64,000 nt of DNA. Source: an uncultured Bacteroides sp. Lineage in GTDB: Bacteria; Bacteroidota; Bacteroidia; Bacteroidales; Bacteroidaceae. The stretch is taken from assembly GCF_937912035.1 (NCBI RefSeq), contig NZ_CALDPF010000036.1, forward strand, positions 1-64,000. The letters run 5' to 3'. Below the pieces are notes generated by a model. That model saw only the letters and a list, made by a program, of their open reading frames with translations, did no database searches and was not told where the DNA came from. A program made the position numbers and the translations under genes. Of the stretch, positions 50,064-59,513 are shown piece by piece. How positions within the stretch are numbered: the first letter of the stretch is position 1; the number at the start of each line of letters is the position of its first letter.

Positions 50064-51224
50064 ATGATAAACATAGACTATAATTCGGCTATTCTATTTT
50101 TGCAGATATTCTGCGGACTGACGTTTTTAATACAGTTATACTATTTTCTTGTTCCGTACAGCAGATTATTCAAAAGCAACAAAATACAGAACAACCTTCC
50201 GGAAAACACCAACTGTCCTCCCCTATCTGTCATTATAGTTACCAAAGACTCTGCCAGCATGCTTAAAGAGAACCTACCGGCAATCCTAGAACAGGACTAT
50301 CCGGAATTCGAAGTGATTGTGGTAAACGACGAATCGGCAGGTGAAGACGAAGATATACTCAAGATTCTTGGCAGCAGATACCATCATCTATACCGCACAT
50401 TTATTCCCAAATCTGCACGATACGTCAGCAGAAAGAAACTTGGGGTGGCAATGGGCATCAAAGCCAGCAAATACGACTGGATTGTTGTGACAGAACCTTA
50501 TTGCAAACCTGAAAGCAAGGACTGGTTAAGAAGTTTGTCAAGAAACTTTGTACCGGGAACAGACATTGTCCTGGGCTACTGCAATTACAGCTACAGTAAA
50601 GGAATATTTGCAAAAAGAATAATAGCAGACATGCTGCTGGTTTCAATGCGTTTCCTCGGAAAGGCTCTCGGAGGAAAGCCATATATGGGAATAGGAAGAA
50701 ACATGGCATACCGTAAAGATATATACGTGAAACACAAAGGTTTCTACAACCAGCTCACATTGTCAAGAGGTGACGATGATTTGTTCATCAACGAAATTGC
50801 AGATAAAGGAAACACAAAAGTTTGTGTAGATTCAAACAGCATAGTGCGTATGCCTTTACCTAAGTACAGGAAGACATGGAAAGACGACAAAATAGGATAT
50901 GAAGTAACCGGGAATCATTACAAAGGAATGTCCCGAATATCAAATGGTCTGGAAACATGGTCCGCATCGTTGTTTAATATATCGGTAATAACAGCTTTGT
51001 GTATCAGCATATTGAATAAAGAATGGATTTTCACCTCATGTATCTTCGTTGCCTGGCTGATAAGAACAATAACAGCTATGACAGTTTTCTGCAGGACAGC
51101 AAAAGCCATGGGAGAAAAAGTTTCTGCATATTTTTTTATATACGACTTCATGCGTCCACTATACAGTTTCAGTCTGAAAATAGGATATATAACCCGACAC
51201 AAGAGTGACTATATGAGAAAATAG
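50064..51224 (+). CDS. family 2 glycosyltransferase, membrane-bound
   Basis: A 386-residue GT2 enzyme. One N-terminal helix (residues 8-30) anchors it; the GT-A domain starts LSVIIVTKDSASMLKENLPA and has VIVVNDESAG, the variant DxD region TEPYCKPES and RGDDDLFINEI. Two or three C-terminal hydrophobic segments follow (about 295-335). Donor and acceptor are unknown; enzymes of this type build surface polysaccharide or glycolipid. It is alone on its strand and converges with the DUF5686 gene 17 bp away. Confidence 0.87.
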   Translation: MINIDYNSAILFLQIFCGLTFLIQLYYFLVPYSRLFKSNKIQNNLPENTNCPPLSVIIVTKDSASMLKENLPAILEQDYPEFEVIVVNDESAGEDEDILKILGSRYHHLYRTFIPKSARYVSRKKLGVAMGIKASKYDWIVVTEPYCKPESKDWLRSLSRNFVPGTDIVLGYCNYSYSKGIFAKRIIADMLLVSMRFLGKALGGKPYMGIGRNMAYRKDIYVKHKGFYNQLTLSRGDDDLFINEIADKGNTKVCVDSNSIVRMPLPKYRKTWKDDKIGYEVTGNHYKGMSRISNGLETWSASLFNISVITALCISILNKEWIFTSCIFVAWLIRTITAMTVFCRTAKAMGEKVSAYFFIYDFMRPLYSFSLKIGYITRHKSDYMRK

Positions 51225-51241
51225 TCACACATATATATACA

Positions 51242-53443
51242 TTATTTATTGAACAACTCGAACGTAAACTTACATCCGACTGAAGTAAATTTTCCACGTT
51301 CATTCCCGATAAACACACCGGCATCAAACACATGTGTACCTATACCATATCCTATTTCGAAATAAGGATTAAGGTGAGGCATAAACAATATTCCGGCATA
51401 TATTCTTTCCTTCTGTACGAAGGAAAGAAGTTTGCTGACAGGATAAAGCAAAATGAATGGCGACTCGTAAGTCATATTACCACGTACATAATGACTTGAA
51501 GCATTATACCACCTTCCATCGAGCATCTGAAACGTTCCTCCTATATCATCATTCCAGCCCTGAGGAAGATTCCTGTTCGCAAAGTTCACATAATCCACGA
51601 AATACATATCCTCCTGATTCAGAAAGAATCCGCATCCCACATGATATGCGATGTGATGAATGTCCCTAACCTTGATAACCTGTTCAGCAGACAATTCAAG
51701 ACGCTCATATTCACCTGAACTTTTAAATGCTTTTATACCACGCTCGTAATCAGCAATAAAAGTTGGGTAATACGAACCTACATTAACCTTTCTGTTACCA
51801 TTCATATAATAATACATACCCGGAGTCCATTCTATTCTCACACGTGGAGCAAAGCTGTTATATCTGGAGCGTACTCTTGTGTCCAATTCCGGAGTACTTT
51901 TCGTATATCTCCAATGCATGGAAATACCTGTCCAAAGATTCAATCCGTTTACTATCTCTACATTGTGTGACAGATTTACATAAATATCCTTGAAATAATC
52001 TAGGTTCAATCCGTCAAAAGAGAATGTACTGTCAGGCATAGCTGCAAGCTGATCAAGCACAACACTACTATAAATTCTGTTACCGTTTCCAACATGCAAT
52101 TCCAAAGCGCCATGCTTCCTTGGGTTATAAACATACTCTACATCTGCCTTGGCATATAGCTCCTTCTTGGTAAAATTAAAACCAATCTGTGGAGCTATCC
52201 TCAACAAACGCCCGTCATAAAACAATTTGTTATATTTATAAACCTGCCTGTATGATATACCATTGCGATGACTGTAACTAAGCAACAGCGGATTAATTAT
52301 AGGCGAACAATTAATACTTCCCACTTTGGGCAAGTCAATATCATACGAGTTTATCAAAGCATCACCCACTTGTCCCAGGAAGACCTGACTTTTCGGCTTC
52401 TTCAAGTTCTCAATAGAATCTTTAACCCATTTTTGCCTGTCAATCATCTTCCTGTCCATTTTATCCTTATAGAGCATCTCTTCTTCATAAGTAAGCGGGA
52501 AAGGCCTTATTTTTGAAAACGAATCAATGTCGGTAACCAGACGTGTGGTATCACAAGTCAACGTATATGAATTCGACAGATTATATTTACTTCTGTCTTT
52601 CTTCAAATATATTATCTCTCCAAGTTCTGTGAATTTCACCTCTGAATAATCCAGCCATCCATAGTACCTCATCTGCAAATGATTCTTAAGGAATTTGAAA
52701 TTCATATCAATATCCATATAGCACGGAAGAAATTTCGTCTGCGGAGTATTACCCATGTTGGCCTTTATCCTGAAATCTATCAAATCATACTCACCTTCAA
52801 AATCAAAACTGTGTACTGACCAATCGTCAGCATACAACCACATATAACCATCAACCAACTTCGTACTCTTATACTTAGGCTGAACACGTATCTTACAGCA
52901 AGGCTTATTATCTATTACCGACAGACTGTCCAGCATATATCTATAATGTACCTTAGACTGGCTGTTTAATGGCGACAACACCTTATCGCCCATTAATGAC
53001 GACGAATAAACATTAAACTTCATATAGTCCATGATATCAAAGATCTGCCCTCTCTGGCTCCTGAAAGTAGATACCATAGCCTTTATCTTTCTGTCATAAA
53101 TGGAAGGAGCAGTATATTGAAGTTCACTTATTGACTCATGCATATAATTACGGATACTATCCTCAAGCTTGAACATCGAAGGAATATACTTTATAATCCT
53201 ATTTCGATGATGTACGGTGATAGTTCCTTTCAGATACATATTTGCCTTGTAACCCTTTATTTGGTTAGAATAAATTGATGCCGATGAATACATCTTACTC
53301 AAAATAGAGTCAGGAACGACACGGTCCTTGGGAAATAGTGAAACAATATTCTCCGATTTCCCAATCAACGGCATCATTATACAAAAGCATATAAAAAACA
53401 GACGCACAAAAATCAACCTTGTATATTCTTGTAAATACGACAT
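51242..53443 (-). CDS. DUF5686 family outer-membrane protein
   Basis: A 733-residue exported protein. The start MSYLQEYTR is followed by a hydrophobic signal (VRLFFICFCIMMPLIG). The mature N-terminal part (about 40-330) has mixed beta structure with WLYADDWSVHSFDFEGEYDLIDF, and the C-terminal half is a beta-barrel-like region. This matches the Bacteroidota DUF5686 group, often annotated with a carboxypeptidase-like domain, which is missing here. Function unknown. The ATG at 53443 is preferred because the longer frame begins with TTG; however a TATTTTTG at 53452-53459 is then too close to be its promoter. Confidence 0.75.
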   Translation of the reverse strand: MSYLQEYTRLIFVRLFFICFCIMMPLIGKSENIVSLFPKDRVVPDSILSKMYSSASIYSNQIKGYKANMYLKGTITVHHRNRIIKYIPSMFKLEDSIRNYMHESISELQYTAPSIYDRKIKAMVSTFRSQRGQIFDIMDYMKFNVYSSSLMGDKVLSPLNSQSKVHYRYMLDSLSVIDNKPCCKIRVQPKYKSTKLVDGYMWLYADDWSVHSFDFEGEYDLIDFRIKANMGNTPQTKFLPCYMDIDMNFKFLKNHLQMRYYGWLDYSEVKFTELGEIIYLKKDRSKYNLSNSYTLTCDTTRLVTDIDSFSKIRPFPLTYEEEMLYKDKMDRKMIDRQKWVKDSIENLKKPKSQVFLGQVGDALINSYDIDLPKVGSINCSPIINPLLLSYSHRNGISYRQVYKYNKLFYDGRLLRIAPQIGFNFTKKELYAKADVEYVYNPRKHGALELHVGNGNRIYSSVVLDQLAAMPDSTFSFDGLNLDYFKDIYVNLSHNVEIVNGLNLWTGISMHWRYTKSTPELDTRVRSRYNSFAPRVRIEWTPGMYYYMNGNRKVNVGSYYPTFIADYERGIKAFKSSGEYERLELSAEQVIKVRDIHHIAYHVGCGFFLNQEDMYFVDYVNFANRNLPQGWNDDIGGTFQMLDGRWYNASSHYVRGNMTYESPFILLYPVSKLLSFVQKERIYAGILFMPHLNPYFEIGYGIGTHVFDAGVFIGNERGKFTSVGCKFTFELFNK

Positions 53444-53522
53444 ATCAGAAACAAAAATAATCAAAACCCCTTTAAACTGTTATTTTTAATCGTAAAAAAA
53501 CAGTTTTTTAATTTTTTATTCT

Positions 53523-53530
53523 TACCTTTG
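53523..53530 (+). promoter_or_regulatory. candidate -7 box for the Crp/Fnr gene
   Basis: TACCTTTG fits the consensus 28 bases before the gene; the -33 region is a T-rich stretch without an exact TTTG. Confidence 0.5.
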
Positions 53531-53558
53531 TGCTATATAACACGTTTTTATAACATCT

Positions 53559-54260
53559 ATGGTAAAAAAAGAATTATCTGAGACCGAGATTGCCGAAAGC
53601 ATTCCCGATCTATGGCAACCATTAACAGAAGCTCAAAGAGAATATCTAGCACAGAACTTTACAATTCAGAAGTATAAGAAAAACGAAACAATCTATTGTG
53701 AAGGGGAAACTCCTAAGCACTTGATGTGCCTGCTGAAAGGAAAAGTGAAAATCTATAAAGACGGGGTCGGCGGAAGAAGCCAGATAATAAGAGTCATCAA
53801 AGACAAAGAATACTTCGCCTACAGGGCATATTTCGCAAATGAAAACTTCGTTACTGCCGCAGCCGCATTCGAACCATGCACAATATGTCTCATACCTATG
53901 ACGTGTATAGTAAGACTGCTGGAAGAAAATGCACAGTTGGGGTTATTCTTTATCCGCCAGCTTTCTATTGATTTGGGTATTTCAGACGAAAGAACCGTCA
54001 GTCTCACCCAAAAGCATATCCGCGGACGTCTGGCAGAATCTCTACTATTCCTCAAAGATACATACGGAGTGGAAGAGGATGACTGCACTCTGAGCATTTA
54101 CCTTTCGCGCGAAGACCTGGCAAACCTGTCGAACATGACAACATCGAATGCCATACGCACACTTTCAAATTTTGCCGCCGAAAAACTGATAATAATTGAC
54201 GGTAGAAAGATTAAACTTATAGACGAAGAAAAGCTCAAGAAAATAAGTAAGATAGGTTGA
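53559..54260 (+). CDS. Crp/Fnr-family transcriptional regulator
   Basis: A 233-residue regulator: cyclic-nucleotide-binding-like domain (about 25-145, with ETIYCEGETPKHLMCLLKGKVKI) and a C-terminal helix-turn-helix (YLSREDLANLSNMTTSNAIRTL, about 187-208). There is no N-terminal Cys cluster, so it is not an oxygen-sensing Fnr. The ligand and targets are unknown. It is divergent from the DUF5686 gene. Confidence 0.92.
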   Translation: MVKKELSETEIAESIPDLWQPLTEAQREYLAQNFTIQKYKKNETIYCEGETPKHLMCLLKGKVKIYKDGVGGRSQIIRVIKDKEYFAYRAYFANENFVTAAAAFEPCTICLIPMTCIVRLLEENAQLGLFFIRQLSIDLGISDERTVSLTQKHIRGRLAESLLFLKDTYGVEEDDCTLSIYLSREDLANLSNMTTSNAIRTLSNFAAEKLIIIDGRKIKLIDEEKLKKISKIG

Positions 54261-54282
54261 TATTGCCAAAGATGATATATAA

Positions 54283-54334
54283 AAAACGAAATGTCCGATA
54301 CCAGGAAGCTCCCTTGTATCGGACATTTCGTTTT
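54283..54334 (+). terminator. terminator of the Crp/Fnr gene
   Basis: AAAACGAAATGTCCGATAC (54283-54301) pairs perfectly over 19 bp with 54316-54334, ending in TTTT. It lies between convergent genes. Confidence 0.9.
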
Positions 54335-54408
54335 ATTCTTTTACTTAGATAACGTTACGTTCTGAAATTTTTTGCGTACACTTCACTAGAAATATCCCAA
54401 TAAAGATA

Positions 54409-54495
54409 GCGTTACACGCTCGTGTAACGCGTGTAACACATTCGTGCAACGAGCGTAACACGGACGTGTAACGCGCGTGACACGTCCGTGTTACG
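54409..54495. repeat. four-unit 22-bp palindromic array B (CGTAACACG family)
   Basis: Same layout as array A at 33523-33609: 87 bases, units 22 bases apart (54413, 54435, 54457, 54479). Unit 1 is a perfect palindrome apart from its two central bases. The two arrays differ at 11 positions, seven of them in units 1 and 2, and clustered at unit centres. It sits 74 bp after the terminator and 60 bp before the permease stop. Confidence 0.9.
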
Positions 54496-54555
54496 GTTTC
54501 CATAATTTGATGTTTTGTCTGATACTGGAGTGCGCATCATTATTGACAACAAACA

Positions 54556-55800
54556 TTATTCATAACGGATTGAGCGTGCCGGATGAATCCTGCTTATAAG
54601 ATAGGATGGTCCCACGAGCATCAGCACAGAAACTACCAACGTAAACACATTGAGTAGAATATAAATCAGAACATTCAATTCTATAGGAACAGAACTGACA
54701 TAATATACGGTAGGGTCCAGCTTTATCGGCTCGAAGAAATACTGTATCAGACAAAGTGAAAGTCCTATCACATTTCCCCACAGCATCCCCCTGCCTATCA
54801 GAAACACAGAGAATGAAAGGAAGATTTTCCTTATGGAATTATTGTTGGCCCCCATAGCCTTCAGCACACCAATCATGTTGGTACGTTCCAGTATTATAAT
54901 CAGCAGACCGGAAATCATGGTAAAGCCCGCTACTCCTGTCATCAGTATAAGAATTACCCAAACATTAAGGTCGAGCAAATCCAACCATGCAAAAATCTGC
55001 GGATTGGCCTCAACTATGGTACGCGAGAAATAACTCTGACCGTATTTGTCAGAGGCTTCAAACAACCCTGTGCGGATATCATCATTCACGGCGTCAATGC
55101 GCGAGTAATCATCTACATCTATCTCAATTCCGCTCACCTGATCAGATTTCCATTTGTTAAGGCGGTTTACCGTATAAATATCTGTCAGCAGAAAATAGTC
55201 ATCGAAAGCCGAGAAATTTGTCTGATAGATAGCGGCTACGGTCAGTCTGCGCGCTCGCACATTGTCATCTACGTAGTAAGTATAGATTCTGTCGCCGGTC
55301 TTAAGTTTCAGTTTGTCGGCCATAGACCTCGAAATCAACACTTTGTTTGTGGATGCCGTATCGGTAAACTCCGGGATTTCGCCTTCCGTTATATGTTCGC
55401 GTATATAACTGAAATCATACTCCTGCCCCACTCCTTTCACCACCATGCCTTGGAAACTATCATCAGTCATGATCATACCAGGCTTGACGGAATATCGCTG
55501 CACGTGACTGATATCCGGTTTCTGTGAAAGAGCCTCCAACAGACTGTCGCTAGCCTGTATGGGAGCCGTCATATAAAGCTGCGCATCGTCAAGGCTGGTC
55601 ACTATAACCTCGGAAGCTAGTCCCACCACCTTGTCACGCACCTGATTCTTGAAGCCGATAACCACTGCCACCGAGACAATCATCACGGCAAGACCAATAG
55701 AAATGCCGGCCATGGCAATGCGCACAGCCGGCTTTGATACCTCTTTGTTTCCGTCGTTATTCTTGTAGATACGACGGGCAATGAACAATTTCCAATTCAT
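54556..55800 (-). CDS. LolC/LolE-type ABC transporter permease
   Basis: A 414-residue inner-membrane protein with one N-terminal helix (about 28-50), a periplasmic MacB-like domain of about 200 residues and three C-terminal helices (about 275-395), the FtsX/LolE topology. FIARRIYKNNDGNK and SRPAVRIAMAGISIGLAVMI-like blocks match lipoprotein-releasing permeases, which with LolD move lipoproteins to the outer membrane. No ATPase is adjacent. The next gene upstream is 3 bp away. Confidence 0.88.
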   Translation of the reverse strand: MNWKLFIARRIYKNNDGNKEVSKPAVRIAMAGISIGLAVMIVSVAVVIGFKNQVRDKVVGLASEVIVTSLDDAQLYMTAPIQASDSLLEALSQKPDISHVQRYSVKPGMIMTDDSFQGMVVKGVGQEYDFSYIREHITEGEIPEFTDTASTNKVLISRSMADKLKLKTGDRIYTYYVDDNVRARRLTVAAIYQTNFSAFDDYFLLTDIYTVNRLNKWKSDQVSGIEIDVDDYSRIDAVNDDIRTGLFEASDKYGQSYFSRTIVEANPQIFAWLDLLDLNVWVILILMTGVAGFTMISGLLIIILERTNMIGVLKAMGANNNSIRKIFLSFSVFLIGRGMLWGNVIGLSLCLIQYFFEPIKLDPTVYYVSSVPIELNVLIYILLNVFTLVVSVLMLVGPSYLISRIHPARSIRYE

Positions 55801-55803
55801 ATT

Positions 55804-57006
55804 TTATTCGTCAACTCTTCCCGGATATGCCTCCAGTGCCTTTCTCAGAACGAAAAGCGAACGAACCAAATCTTCTTTCTTCAACACATAAGCCAGTCGG
55901 ACTTCATTCTTTCCGGCTCCCGGTGTAGTATAGAAACCGCTTGCAGGGGCAAGCATAACTGTTTCACCCTCATATTCGAACTCAGAGAGACACCATGCGC
56001 AGAACTTCTCACTGTCATCGACAGGCAGTTTTGCCACAGTATAGAAAGCCCCCATAGGTATAGGTGAATATACACCTGGGATTCTGTTCAGTCCGTCTAT
56101 CAGACATTTTCTGCGTTCCACATACTCGTCGTAAGTCTCACGTGAGTATTCTTCCGGCTCGTCAAGTGAAGCCTCGGCAGCAATCTGACCTATCAATGGA
56201 GGACTTAGCCTTGCCTGACAGAATTTCATCACAGCCTTACGTACCTCCGGATTCTTGGTAATCAGGGCTCCGATACGGATACCGCATTCAGAATATCTCT
56301 TCGATACAGAGTCTATAAGAACCACATTCTGTTCAATACCTTCAAGATGACATGCAGATATATAAGGTGAACCTGTATAGATGAATTCTCTGTACACTTC
56401 GTCCGAGAACAGGAACAGATCGTACTTCTTCACTAAATCGCGTATCTGGTTCATCTCCCTGCGTGTATAAAGATATCCGGTCGGATTGTTAGGATTACAG
56501 ATAAGGATACCCTTGGTACGTTCGTTTATGAGTTCCTCGAACTTTTCCACCTTAGGCAATGAGAATCCTTCCTCAATGGTAGTCGTTACAGTTCGGATTA
56601 TTGCACCGGCTGAAATTGCAAAAGCCATATAGTTGGCGTATGCAGGTTCAGGAACTATAATTTCGTCACCCGGATTAAGGCAACTCATGAAAGCGAACAA
56701 CACGGCTTCCGATCCACCTGTGGTGATGATGATGTCGTCAGCAGTAAGATTTATGTCGTATTTTTTATAATAACCTACCAGTTTTTCACGATAGCTCCTA
56801 TATCCCTGGCTCGGACTGTATTCCAGAACAGTACGGTCTATGTTACGAATTGCCTCAAGGGCCGCTCGTGGAGTAGGCAGGTCAGGCTGACCTATATTCA
56901 AGTGATACACATGAATACCTCTTCCTTTCGCAGCTTCGGCCAATGGTGCCAATTTTCTGATTGGCGATTCTGGCATTTCGTTTCCTCTTATGGATATTTG
57001 TGGCAT
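55804..57006 (-). CDS. class I/II PLP-dependent aminotransferase
   Basis: A 400-residue fold-type I aminotransferase. NIGQPDLPTP binds substrate, TTGGSEAVLFAF and NPNNPTGYLYT are PLP-contact blocks, and SVSKRYSECGIRIG (about residue 240) holds the PLP Lys. The C-terminal Arg lies in NEVRLAY. It resembles aspartate or aromatic aminotransferases; the exact substrate is open. Its stop is 3 bp before the permease start, so the two are cotranscribed. Confidence 0.92.
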   Translation of the reverse strand: MPQISIRGNEMPESPIRKLAPLAEAAKGRGIHVYHLNIGQPDLPTPRAALEAIRNIDRTVLEYSPSQGYRSYREKLVGYYKKYDINLTADDIIITTGGSEAVLFAFMSCLNPGDEIIVPEPAYANYMAFAISAGAIIRTVTTTIEEGFSLPKVEKFEELINERTKGILICNPNNPTGYLYTRREMNQIRDLVKKYDLFLFSDEVYREFIYTGSPYISACHLEGIEQNVVLIDSVSKRYSECGIRIGALITKNPEVRKAVMKFCQARLSPPLIGQIAAEASLDEPEEYSRETYDEYVERRKCLIDGLNRIPGVYSPIPMGAFYTVAKLPVDDSEKFCAWCLSEFEYEGETVMLAPASGFYTTPGAGKNEVRLAYVLKKEDLVRSLFVLRKALEAYPGRVDE

Positions 57007-57036
57007 AATTTATTATGTTATATAAAATTTTGACTG

Positions 57037-57067
57037 CAAATATAAACTGATTAGCCAAATAAAACAA
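57037..57067 (-). promoter_or_regulatory. Bacteroidales promoter of the aminotransferase-permease operon
   Basis: On the minus strand TATATTTG (57037-57044) follows TTG (57065-57067) with 20 bases between, 30 bases before the aminotransferase. Confidence 0.7.
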
Positions 57068-57120
57068 CTAACCGACAAGAAAGTTTTGTCCGTTTTCGTA
57101 CACCGTTAACAAATAAATAC

Positions 57121-57128
57121 TATCTTTG
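57121..57128 (+). promoter_or_regulatory. candidate -7 box for the DUF4494-yggS operon
   Basis: TATCTTTG fits the consensus 46 bases before the DUF4494 gene; no TTTG at the right distance. Confidence 0.5.
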
Positions 57129-57174
57129 TCGAATTAAATTATATGTATTATTTAATATAAAAAAGTGAAACGAC

Positions 57175-57654
57175 ATGATGCATAATTGGTTTGAATGCAA
57201 AATCAGATACGAAAAAGTAGCGGAAAACGGAATGAACAAGAAGGTGACCGAGCCATATCTCGTAGATGCCTTAAGCTTTACTGAAGCTGAATCAAGAATA
57301 ATTGAAGAAATAACCCCATTCATAAGCGGTGAATTCACCGTATCGAACATCAAGAGAGCCAACTACAGCGAACTCTTTTTCTGCGAAGACGATGAAGCTG
57401 ACAAATGGTATAAATGCAAGCTTTACTTCATTACACTGGATGAAAAGAGCGGCGCCGAAAAGAAAACAGCCACAAACGTACTTGTACAGGCCGCTGACCT
57501 TAAGGATGCAATCAAGAAACTGGACGAAGGCATGAAAGGAACAATGGCCGATTATGTAATAGCATCCGTAACAGAAACAGCCATAATGGATGTTTATCCA
57601 TACTCGGCCGAACCGGACGTAAAGCCGGAATTCCCGGATGCAGCAAACAGATAA
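57175..57654 (+). CDS. DUF4494 family protein
   Basis: A 159-residue cytosolic protein that starts MMHNWFECKIRYEKV, as do other Bacteroidales DUF4494 members. It appears to contain two copies of a roughly 55-residue alpha/beta unit: YLVDALSFTEAESRIIEEI and VLVQAADLKDAIKKLDEGM are similar and both precede a beta strand. Function unknown. It lies 14 bp before the yggS-like gene, the arrangement I recall from related genomes. Confidence 0.85.
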   Translation: MMHNWFECKIRYEKVAENGMNKKVTEPYLVDALSFTEAESRIIEEITPFISGEFTVSNIKRANYSELFFCEDDEADKWYKCKLYFITLDEKSGAEKKTATNVLVQAADLKDAIKKLDEGMKGTMADYVIASVTETAIMDVYPYSAEPDVKPEFPDAANR

Positions 57655-57668
57655 GGAGAGAATAAATC

Positions 57669-58337
57669 ATGGATATAAAAGCGATATTGAGTGAGATAAA
57701 AGCAGAGTTGCCACAAAGCACACGTCTTGTAGCCGTATCTAAATTCCATCCTGCAGAAGCTATAAAAGAAGCATACGATGCAGGACAGAGAATTTTCGGC
57801 GAAAGCAAGGTTCAGGAACTGGAAGATAAACATACAGTTCTTCCGCAAGATATAGAATGGCATTTCATTGGTCACTTACAGACCAACAAAGTGAAATACA
57901 TTGCTCCATATATATCTATGATTCATGCCGTGGATTCATATAAATTGTTGGCTGAAATAAACAAACAGGCAGCTAAAGCAGACAGAATTATACCTTGCCT
58001 GCTTGAAATACACATAGCACAGGAAGAAACAAAATTCGGTTTCACTCCCGAGGAATGCACAGCCATGCTGAACGAATGCAGCTGGAAAGAGCTGAAGAAC
58101 GTACAGATATGTGGTATCATGGGAATGGCAACCAACACTGACGATGATGCATTGATAGAAGATGAGTTCTGTAAGCTGGAGACATATTTCAATGAGCTCA
58201 AGTCTACCATTTTCAAAGATTGCGATTCATTCAGAGAGCTGTCAATGGGAATGTCGGACGATTATCATTTGGCTATCAGACACGGGAGTACATTTGTAAG
58301 AATTGGAAGTAAAATATTTGGAATTAGAAACTATTAA
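57669..58337 (+). CDS. PLP homeostasis protein (YggS/PLPBP)
   Basis: A 222-residue alanine-racemase-fold PLP-binding protein that buffers pyridoxal phosphate and affects amino acid balance. VAVSKFHPAEAIKEAYDAG (Lys about residue 27) is the PLP site, then FGESKVQEL, WHFIGHLQTNKVKY and SMGMSDDYHLAIRHGSTFVRIGSKIFG at the end. Length is normal. It is followed 13 bp later by the PyrD-like gene. Confidence 0.94.
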   Translation: MDIKAILSEIKAELPQSTRLVAVSKFHPAEAIKEAYDAGQRIFGESKVQELEDKHTVLPQDIEWHFIGHLQTNKVKYIAPYISMIHAVDSYKLLAEINKQAAKADRIIPCLLEIHIAQEETKFGFTPEECTAMLNECSWKELKNVQICGIMGMATNTDDDALIEDEFCKLETYFNELKSTIFKDCDSFRELSMGMSDDYHLAIRHGSTFVRIGSKIFGIRNY

Positions 58338-58350
58338 AATCATATCTATT

Positions 58351-59325
58351 ATGACACAATTATCAACAACTTTTGCAGGATTAAAACTTAAAAATCCTGT
58401 TATCATAAGCAGTTCGGGCTTGACAAACAGTGTAGAGAAAATCAAGAAACTGGAAGCTGCAGGTGCCGGCGCCGTAGTTTTGAAATCTGTTTTTGAGGAA
58501 CAGATAAACATACACGCAGGACAGATGAGCGGATACGGAGCCCCTGAAGCTGACGATTATCTGAGTGCATACGTACGTTCTAATGCTCTTAGCGAACACA
58601 TTGAGCTTATCAAAGAGGCGAAAAAAGCTTGCAGCATACCGGTTATTGCAAGTATCAACTGTTACTCTACAAGTGAATGGACAGACTTTGCAAAACACAT
58701 GGAAGAAGCAGGTGCGGACGCGCTTGAAATAAATATCCTTTCATTGCAGTCAGAAAAAGACTATACATACGGAAGCTTCGAACAGATGCATATCGATGTA
58801 TTGAAAAACATCAAGAAAGCTGTAAACATTCCAGTGATAATGAAACTGGGCAGCAACCTTACCAACCCTGTGGCACTCATCAATCAGCTTTATGCAAACG
58901 GAGCAGCAGCGGTAGTACTGTTCAACCGTTTCTACCAGCCGGATATCAATATCGACACAATGACTTTCACAAGTACAAACGTGATGAGTGAATCTAATGA
59001 ACTTGCTGAAAAAATCAGATGGACAGCTATAGCTTCTGCGGAAGTTCATCAGATTGACTATGCAATTTCAGGAGGTGTTCACTGTGGTAAAGGTGTAATC
59101 AAATCAATTCTTGCCGGAGCAAGCGCCGTAGAAGTATGTAGCGCAATCTACAAGTACGGCGAAAAGGAAATAGCTGAAATGCTTAAAGAGCTTACTTCAT
59201 GGATGGAATCAAAAGGCTACGAAAATATCGAAAGCATGAAAGGTATCATGAACGCTAAAGCTGCAGGAAGCGTAAATCCTTTCGAAAGAACACAGTTCAT
59301 GAAATACTACAGCAACCACGAATAA
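58351..59325 (+). CDS. dihydroorotate dehydrogenase-like flavoprotein
   Basis: A 324-residue FMN TIM barrel of the PyrD-like group. FAGLKLKNPVIISSSGL and VKIKKLEAAGAGAVVLKSVFEEQI open the barrel, and PVIASINC and NILSLQ follow. SGGVHCGKGVIKSILAGASAVEVCSAIY is the FMN phosphate site. It lacks an obvious PyrK partner and differs from true PyrD in its middle, so its substrate is uncertain. The ATG at 58351 (MTQLSTTFAG) is chosen over an upstream start inside yggS. Confidence 0.88.
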   Translation: MTQLSTTFAGLKLKNPVIISSSGLTNSVEKIKKLEAAGAGAVVLKSVFEEQINIHAGQMSGYGAPEADDYLSAYVRSNALSEHIELIKEAKKACSIPVIASINCYSTSEWTDFAKHMEEAGADALEINILSLQSEKDYTYGSFEQMHIDVLKNIKKAVNIPVIMKLGSNLTNPVALINQLYANGAAAVVLFNRFYQPDINIDTMTFTSTNVMSESNELAEKIRWTAIASAEVHQIDYAISGGVHCGKGVIKSILAGASAVEVCSAIYKYGEKEIAEMLKELTSWMESKGYENIESMKGIMNAKAAGSVNPFERTQFMKYYSNHE

Positions 59326-59352
59326 TGTAAATATACAAGTTCGATATAACAC

Positions 59353-59415
59353 GAAAAGGTGTTCCCGATAATAGTTAAAAAACATTATAAAAACTATTAT
59401 TCGAGAACACCTTTC
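59353..59415 (+). terminator. terminator of the DUF4494-yggS-PyrD-like operon
   Basis: An imperfect 22-base stem (59353-59374 with 59394-59415, core GGTGTTC/GAACACC) with a 19-base loop, then ATTTTATT. Confidence 0.75.
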
Positions 59416-59442
59416 ATTTTATTACGTTTTATTGACAAATAA

Positions 59443-59473
59443 TTGGAATAGTAATAACTAAATTGTATATTTG
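59443..59473 (+). promoter_or_regulatory. Bacteroidales promoter of the acyl-CoA ligase operon
   Basis: TTG (59443-59445), 20 bases, then TATATTTG (59466-59473), 40 bases before the ligase ATG. Confidence 0.7.
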
Positions 59474-59513
59474 CACTACACACTGATTTTTGTGCACATT
59501 CAAAACATCAATT

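Noticed and set aside
53452..53459. TATTTTTG as promoter of the DUF5686 gene
   Set aside because: It lies only 9 bases before the best ATG, so the transcript would be almost leaderless. Kept out of the feature list.
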